DNA of 45,718 bases from Mycobacterium persicum (GTDB lineage: Bacteria; Actinomycetota; Actinomycetes; Mycobacteriales; Mycobacteriaceae). The position numbers were made by a program, and so were the translations under genes. Under the pieces are notes generated by a model. It had not been told where the DNA came from, did not search any database, and saw only the letters and a list, made by a program, of their open reading frames with translations. The stretch is from NCBI RefSeq assembly GCF_002086675.1, contig NZ_MVIF01000038.1, forward strand, positions 1 through 45,718, in the 5' to 3' direction. Shown here piece by piece: positions 39,291-45,718 of the stretch (positions are counted from its first letter, which is position 1; the number at the start of each line of letters is the position of its first letter).

Positions 39291-39735
39291 TCACCGCCGG
39301 TGGCACCGAGGTCCGTATCGGCGCAATGGCGACCCATACCCGGGTCGCTACCGATGCCCTTGTCCGGCAAGCAATTCCAACACTGGCGCTGCCGGCTTCC
39401 CAAATCGCAGATCTGCAGGTGCGCAATCACGCCACCATCGGCGGGTCACTGGCATACAACGATCCAGTCGGCGACTACCCGGCTGGCTGCGTCGGAATGG
39501 GCGCCACGGTGAGCACCGACCGGCGGCGCATTCCGGCCGAAGAATTCTTCACCAGCGCTTTCAGCACCGCGTTGGCAGAGTCGGAAGTCATTGTCTCACT
39601 GGCCTTTCCGAAAATCCCCCAACTATTTCGGGCGGCGTTCGTGCGGCTGCCCGATCGAGCCGCGCGCCGTGCGCTGGTAGGGGTGACGGTGGCCGAGACG
39701 AAAGCACCTGGCACGGACACTGACCATTCGGGCGG
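39290..39735 (+). pseudogene. Truncated CoxM-type FAD subunit relic
   Basis: After the CoxL remnant the frame encodes part of a FAD-binding medium subunit: GGTEVRIGAMATHTRVATD, QVRNHATIGGSLAYNDPVGDYPA, ATVSTDRRRIPAEEFF and ALAESEVIVSLAFP, ending near GVTVAET. The N-terminal FAD-binding third and the C-terminal domain are missing, and no small Fe-S subunit is visible. The join to the CoxL tail is direct, so the locus lost sequence in between. Confidence 0.78.
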
Positions 39736-40807
39736 TGCGGTCGTTGACCACATGACCTCGCGATCGACTATCGAAGAGCGAGTGCGGCCGCGCATGCCGC
39801 ACCGAGGCAGGCCACTACCGCGACTCGGGGATCTCCGACGAGCACTCCGACACCGCCGCTCAACGCCGCGGTGGCCATCGCCCAGGCCGCCGGCTCGACC
39901 ACCCAGCGCGCTTGGGCCGGCCGACCGTCGAGCTGAGCTACCCCGCCCGCTACTACGCACCGTCGCAATCGAAATGCAAAGCATGCTAGAGAATCGGCCG
40001 CTTAGAATTTCGATAACGCGCCTTCGAGTATATCGTGTGGCGCCGCATTCTGCCGGATGCATAAATTGCTCCCGATGATGTCCGGTGCATACCGCGCCGG
40101 ACGTCGCGAAGTGCGATTAAAACGAACGCAATAGCAGTTCCCGCACCCGGCCTGCCATCCCTTGTCTGGTGTACAAAGTCTCTACATCCATGTTGTCACT
40201 CCGCACATCGCGCCCTGATGTCGAAAACTTGTGCAGCGCACCCGGAACCAATCACCGGTTCGACAGGGCAGGTGATTACCAAAACCGCTCGTCAACGGGA
40301 AATCGCGGGCGAATTTAAATCACCGACATAGTTATTGTTGACGATAGCTATATTCCCTGGGATTCATTGGTTCCGCCGGAGATTCGGCCGGCCTCCGAGT
40401 CGGCGTGAATGTGATCTGGGCCTGCCGGTGAAGAGCTGCACCAGAAAGGTTGGCTAATGGCGTTAGGGCTGAGTGATAAAGGTTCCACAGTGGCTAACGG
40501 CCTCCCGATATTTCAGCGCGGTCGTTGTATCCGATATTCGCCGGCCCGGCCCGAGGAAAGACCTCAATGCTGACCGTGACGTTCATGGTCCACGAAAGCT
40601 AGGAACCTTTCCTACCCGCGCAGCTTCGGCACCGCGATACTGATCGGTTTTGCCGAGAGCCGCCGCCGAATGCATTAGCCGCCGCAGTTCGAACAAATCA
40701 CCCGCCAGCACCGGACACCGTAGCCCGGGCTTCATCAGGCCGGGCCCCGGTTCGCATGCACCGAACCGCGTCGCCTTAGTCGCCTCGACCAGCCAAGGAG
40801 GTAGCAC
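39736..40807. other. About 1 kb without a clear gene
   Basis: No protein-like frame persists here. The left part may be further eroded relic. The stretch 40080-40420 is less GC-rich than the surroundings and contains TATATT at 40349-40354, a possible -10. A short inverted repeat TAGGAA-CCT-TTCCTA lies at 40600-40614. The right part is the leader of the PPE gene. Confidence 0.5.
40457..40573 (+). CDS. Candidate small ORF in the PPE leader
   Basis: An ATG preceded by AAAGG at 7 bases opens 38 codons (MALGLSDKGSTVANGLPIF...ERPQC). No homolog is known to me. It might be a leader peptide upstream of PPE, or chance. Confidence 0.18.
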   Translation: MALGLSDKGSTVANGLPIFQRGRCIRYSPARPEERPQC

Positions 40808-42013
40808 ATGTTCACCAATTTTGCGTTACTACCGCCAGAGGTCATCTCGACCAGGATGTATAGCGGTCCGGGATCAGGCTCGCTGCAAGCCGCGGCGGCG
40901 AGCTGGCAGCAGTTGTCTGCTGAATTGCAGACCAGCGCCCAGACGTACCGATCGGTGGTCTCGGACCTCATCGCCTGGCATTGGGTGGGCCCTTCGTCCG
41001 CTGCGATGGCGGCAGCAGCCACCTCTTACGCGGAGTGGCTGGAGGCAACAGCCATCCAGACATGGCAGACCGGCCGGCAGGCCGCGGCCGCGGCGAGCGC
41101 ATTCGACGAGGCGTTTGCCATGACGGTGCCCCCGTCGATCGTCATCGCCAACCGCGAGCAGCTGCACTTGCTGATAGCGACGAATTTCTTCGGACAGAAC
41201 ACTTCGGCGATCGCCGCCTTGGAGCTGGCCTACGCCGAAATGTGGGTCACCAATAGCAGCGTGATGCAGGATTATGCCGTCACTTCGGCGGCCGCGACGA
41301 CGCTGACGCCATTTGCTTCCCCGCAGCAATCCACCAACCCCGCCGGTCTACCGGCGCAGACCGCCGCGGTGGCTCAAGCCACGGCCGGAGCCGCCGCTGA
41401 CGGCGGTAACTGGCTGGGGAATCTCTTGGAACAGATCGGGATCGCCCTGCTGCCGATCGCACCCGAGCTGACGCCGTTCTTTCTGGAGGCGGGTGAATTC
41501 ATCAACGCCATTCCTTTCCCGTCCATCGTCGCGGACGACTTCACGTTCCTCGACGGCGTGATGGCGTGGTACGCAACCGTCAGCTCGATCAACAACATCA
41601 GCTCGCTGGGCACCGGTATCATCGGGGCCGAGAAGAATCTGGGCATCCTGCCCAACCTCGCGGCACCGGCAGCCGATGTTGTCCCCAGTGAGCTTGCCCC
41701 GCTGGTCAATTCGGTCAAGAACGTAGCCGACGCGGTGGCGAAGGGCGGACCAGGAATTGGCGAGGTGTCCGCAGCTTTCCGCGGCGCCGGTTCGATCGGG
41801 CAAATGTCGGTGCCGCCTACCTGGACCGCACCGGCAGTCACCACGGTGAAGACGTTCCAAGGTACGCCCCTGACTACGCTGCCAGCCGGCGACGGAGGGG
41901 CCGGGATGCCGGGGATGCCAGGGATAGCGTCTGCCGGGACGCGGCGCGGCGGGGTGGTGCCCCGGTACGGTTTGACACCTCGAGTGATGACACGCCCCCT
42001 CTCCGGAGGGTAG
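40808..42013 (+). CDS. PPE family protein, PPE-SVP subfamily
   Basis: This 401-residue protein has the PPE domain (about 1-180) with Pro9-Pro10-Glu11 and the helix-turn WVGPSSAAM (Trp59), and a C-terminal domain with GQMSVPPTW (331-339), the GxxSVPxxW signature of the PPE-SVP group. PPE proteins are exported by ESX type VII systems, usually as a dimer with a PE protein. No PE gene lies next to it, so any partner is elsewhere. The ATG has a perfect AAGGAGGT 7 bases upstream. It is convergent with tpiA with 26 bp between them. Confidence 0.93.
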   Translation: MFTNFALLPPEVISTRMYSGPGSGSLQAAAASWQQLSAELQTSAQTYRSVVSDLIAWHWVGPSSAAMAAAATSYAEWLEATAIQTWQTGRQAAAAASAFDEAFAMTVPPSIVIANREQLHLLIATNFFGQNTSAIAALELAYAEMWVTNSSVMQDYAVTSAAATTLTPFASPQQSTNPAGLPAQTAAVAQATAGAAADGGNWLGNLLEQIGIALLPIAPELTPFFLEAGEFINAIPFPSIVADDFTFLDGVMAWYATVSSINNISSLGTGIIGAEKNLGILPNLAAPAADVVPSELAPLVNSVKNVADAVAKGGPGIGEVSAAFRGAGSIGQMSVPPTWTAPAVTTVKTFQGTPLTTLPAGDGGAGMPGMPGIASAGTRRGGVVPRYGLTPRVMTRPLSGG

Positions 42014-42039
42014 CGCGAGCGTCGATTGCCGTGCGGTGG

Positions 42040-42825
42040 CTACGGAAGCGGTCCCCCGGCGGCGATGGCCGCCAGCGTCGCGAACTGCTCCCCGTCCAGC
42101 GACGCGCCACCGACCAGCCCGCCGTCGATGTCGTCTTGGGCAACCAGGTCGGCGACGTTCTTCGCGTTCATCGAGCCGCCGTAGAGCACCCGCACCGTCT
42201 CGGCGATCTTCGCTGATGCCAGCGACGCCAATTCCTTTCGGATCGCCGCGCAGACCTCCTGGGCGTCGGCGGCGCTGGCCACCCGCCCGGTGCCGATCGC
42301 CCAGACCGGCTCATAGGCGATGACGACGGACCCGATCTGCTCAGCCGACAGCCCGGCCAGCGAACCACGTAGCTGTTCGACGTTGTATGGCACGTGGTTT
42401 CCCGCTTCCCGCACGTCGAGGTGTTCGCCGATGCAGACGATCGGCGTGAGCTCGTGCTTGAGCGCGGCGGCGGCCTTGGCGGCGACCAGGGCATCATCCT
42501 CGTTGTGATAGGTGCGCCGCTCGGAGTGTCCGACGATGACGTAGCTGCAACCCAATTTCGCCAGGAACGCCCCGCTGATGTCACCGGTGTAGGCGCCGGA
42601 GTCGTGTTGTGACAGGTCCTGGGCACCATAGGTCAACCGGAGCTTGTCGCCGTCGACCAGCGTCTGCACGCTGCGCAGATCGGTGAACGGCGGGATCACC
42701 GTGACGTCCACCTTGTCGTAATACTTGTCCGGCAACGCGAACGCGACCTTCTGCACCAGCGCGATCGCCTCGAAGTGATTGAGGTTCATCTTCCAGTTGC
42801 CGGCGATCAACGGCTTGCGGCTCAC
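42040..42825 (-). CDS. tpiA: Triosephosphate isomerase
   Basis: This 261-residue enzyme interconverts dihydroxyacetone phosphate and glyceraldehyde 3-phosphate. Catalytic residues are Asn10 and Lys12 in AGNWKMN, His100 in IVGHSERR, and Glu172 in [11 protein letters not shown]; the C-terminal phosphate site is YGGSMNAKN. The GTG start overlaps the pgk stop (GTGA). It is the last gene of gap-pgk-tpiA in this window. Confidence 0.96.
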   Translation of the reverse strand: MSRKPLIAGNWKMNLNHFEAIALVQKVAFALPDKYYDKVDVTVIPPFTDLRSVQTLVDGDKLRLTYGAQDLSQHDSGAYTGDISGAFLAKLGCSYVIVGHSERRTYHNEDDALVAAKAAAALKHELTPIVCIGEHLDVREAGNHVPYNVEQLRGSLAGLSAEQIGSVVIAYEPVWAIGTGRVASAADAQEVCAAIRKELASLASAKIAETVRVLYGGSMNAKNVADLVAQDDIDGGLVGGASLDGEQFATLAAIAAGGPLP

Positions 42826-44072
42826 GACTGTCCGCCTCTCTTGTCTTGACCGGGCTGGACCTCACCAAGGACCTCGATACCGGGAAGTGCTTTGCCCTCA
42901 AGGTATTCCAGCGACGCGCCGCCGCCGGTGGAAATGTGCGAAAAGTCGCTTTCGGCGATGCCGAGCGCGCGCACCGCGGCCGCCGAGTCGCCGCCGCCGA
43001 CCACGCTGAAAGCTCCTCTACCCGTCGCGGCGGCGATCGCCTCGGCGACGCCTCTGGTGCCCGCCGCGTAGCCGGGGAATTCGAACACGCCCATGGGCCC
43101 GTTCCAGAAAATGGTCTTGGCGTTGGACAACAGCGTGGCGAAACGTTTGACCGATCCCGGGCCGATGTCCAGGCCCATCAGCTCGTGCGGGATAGCGTCG
43201 GCGGCGACGGTTTGGGGCGGGGAATCGGCGGCGAACTTCTCGGTCACCACGATGTCGACGGGCAGCCGCAGTACGTCGTGGTAGGTGTCGAGCAGCCTGC
43301 GGCAGGTGTCGATCATCTCGCCTTCCAGCAGCGACGTGCCAACCGAATAGCCTTGCGCGGCAAGGAAAGTAAAACACATTCCGCCGCCGATAACGATGCT
43401 GTCAGCCTTGGTGGCCAGCGACTCGATCACACCGAGTTTGTCCGACACCTTCGATCCGCCCAGCACCACCGCGTAGGGCCGCTCGGAGGAGCCGGTCAGC
43501 TGCTCGAGTACCCGGATCTCCTCGGCCACCAACTCGCCGGCATAGTGCGGCAGCAACGTCGCCACGTCGTACACCGAGGCCTGCTTGCGGTGCACCACGC
43601 CGAACCCGTCGGAGACGAAAGCACCTCCCGGAGATACCAATTCGGCAAGCTGTCGAGCCAGGGCGAGGCGCTCACCGTCGTCCTTGGCGGTCTCGCGCTT
43701 GTCGAAGCGGATGTTCTCCAGCAGCAGGATGTCGCCGGCCGTCAGCCCTTCGGCGCGGGCTAGCGCGTCAGCACCGACGACATCCCCGGCCAGCTGAACG
43801 TGCCGACCCAACTGCTCACCCAGCGCCGCGGCCACCGGCGCCAGCGACAGCTTCGGGTCGGGGCCGGCCTTGGGGCGACCCAGGTGCGCGGTGACCACCA
43901 CCTTGGCGCCGGCATCGAGCAGTGCCTGCAATGTCGGTACCGACGCGGTGATGCGGCCCGGGTCGGTGATGGCGCCGTCCTCATCGAGCGGAACGTTCAG
44001 GTCGGAGCGCACCAATACGCCGCGACCCGAAACGCCTTCGGCGAGAAGGTCTTCGAGGGAATGGATAGTCAC
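42822..44072 (-). CDS. pgk: Phosphoglycerate kinase
   Basis: This 416-residue enzyme transfers phosphate from 1,3-bisphosphoglycerate to ADP. Visible motifs are [19 protein letters not shown], the substrate loop, [18 protein letters not shown], and the nucleotide site [17 protein letters not shown] followed by GGGDSAAAV. It starts at a GTG 12 bp after the gap stop and overlaps tpiA. Confidence 0.96.
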   Translation of the reverse strand: MTIHSLEDLLAEGVSGRGVLVRSDLNVPLDEDGAITDPGRITASVPTLQALLDAGAKVVVTAHLGRPKAGPDPKLSLAPVAAALGEQLGRHVQLAGDVVGADALARAEGLTAGDILLLENIRFDKRETAKDDGERLALARQLAELVSPGGAFVSDGFGVVHRKQASVYDVATLLPHYAGELVAEEIRVLEQLTGSSERPYAVVLGGSKVSDKLGVIESLATKADSIVIGGGMCFTFLAAQGYSVGTSLLEGEMIDTCRRLLDTYHDVLRLPVDIVVTEKFAADSPPQTVAADAIPHELMGLDIGPGSVKRFATLLSNAKTIFWNGPMGVFEFPGYAAGTRGVAEAIAAATGRGAFSVVGGGDSAAAVRALGIAESDFSHISTGGGASLEYLEGKALPGIEVLGEVQPGQDKRGGQS

Positions 44073-44084
44073 GGCTGCCTGAGT

Positions 44085-45718
<1,634 letters not shown>

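Overview
The window is a GC-rich chromosomal segment from a slow-growing Mycobacterium that carries PE_PGRS and PPE genes. Its backbone matches, in reverse orientation, the block I know in M. tuberculosis as roughly Rv1468c to Rv1435c. The orthologies come from remembered protein sequences and gene order, not from a search. PE_PGRS, PPE-SVP, an intein-bearing SufB, MptB and OpcA all fit Mycobacterium. The exact species is not settled; the presence of ppc and the extra islands argue against the M. tuberculosis complex.

Layout. 1-2.1 kb: tail of a PE_PGRS gene and the acyl-CoA dehydrogenase fadE15. 2.1-3.8 kb: an inserted formamidase pair, fmdB and fmdA. 3.8-11.1 kb: the Fe-S cluster operon sufR-sufB-sufD-sufC-sufS-sufU-sufT on the minus strand, almost every junction overlapping or nearly touching, with a full-length homing intein in sufB and a SufR-type operator over the sufR start codon. 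11.2-17.6 kb: mptB, an ABC ATPase and permease pair, ctaA (heme A synthase), a convergent hypothetical gene, and qor.

17.6-22.3 kb is an accessory island: a YbaB/EspL-like protein, two WXG100 proteins, two unknown minus-strand genes, and a 437-residue secreted-toxin-like protein. That protein has a helical type VII-style N-terminus and a C-terminal PD-(D/E)xK nuclease module resembling Tox-REase-7. A HEAT-like putative immunity gene overlaps its end by 4 bp. This is the best candidate in the window for an undescribed system. It is followed by a 1237-residue two-HAD plus GH65 protein (OtsB1/Rv2006-like) whose two phosphatase domains look catalytically degenerate.

26.2-34.4 kb: ctaB (heme O synthase), then divergently the pentose phosphate operon tkt-tal-zwf2-opcA-pgl plus a small coiled-coil gene. 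34.5-45.1 kb: ppc, secG, a decayed CO-dehydrogenase/aldehyde-oxidase locus, a PPE-SVP gene, and the glycolytic operon gap-pgk-tpiA. secG, the relic and PPE run opposite to the flanking ppc and tpiA, which suggests a local inversion. The window ends inside a secreted, alanine-rich protein.

How the genes work together: the suf operon supplies Fe-S clusters under SufR control. ctaA and ctaB make heme A for the cytochrome aa3 oxidase and share a BlaI-like palindromic operator. Glycolysis, PEP carboxylation and the pentose phosphate pathway sit together as central carbon genes.
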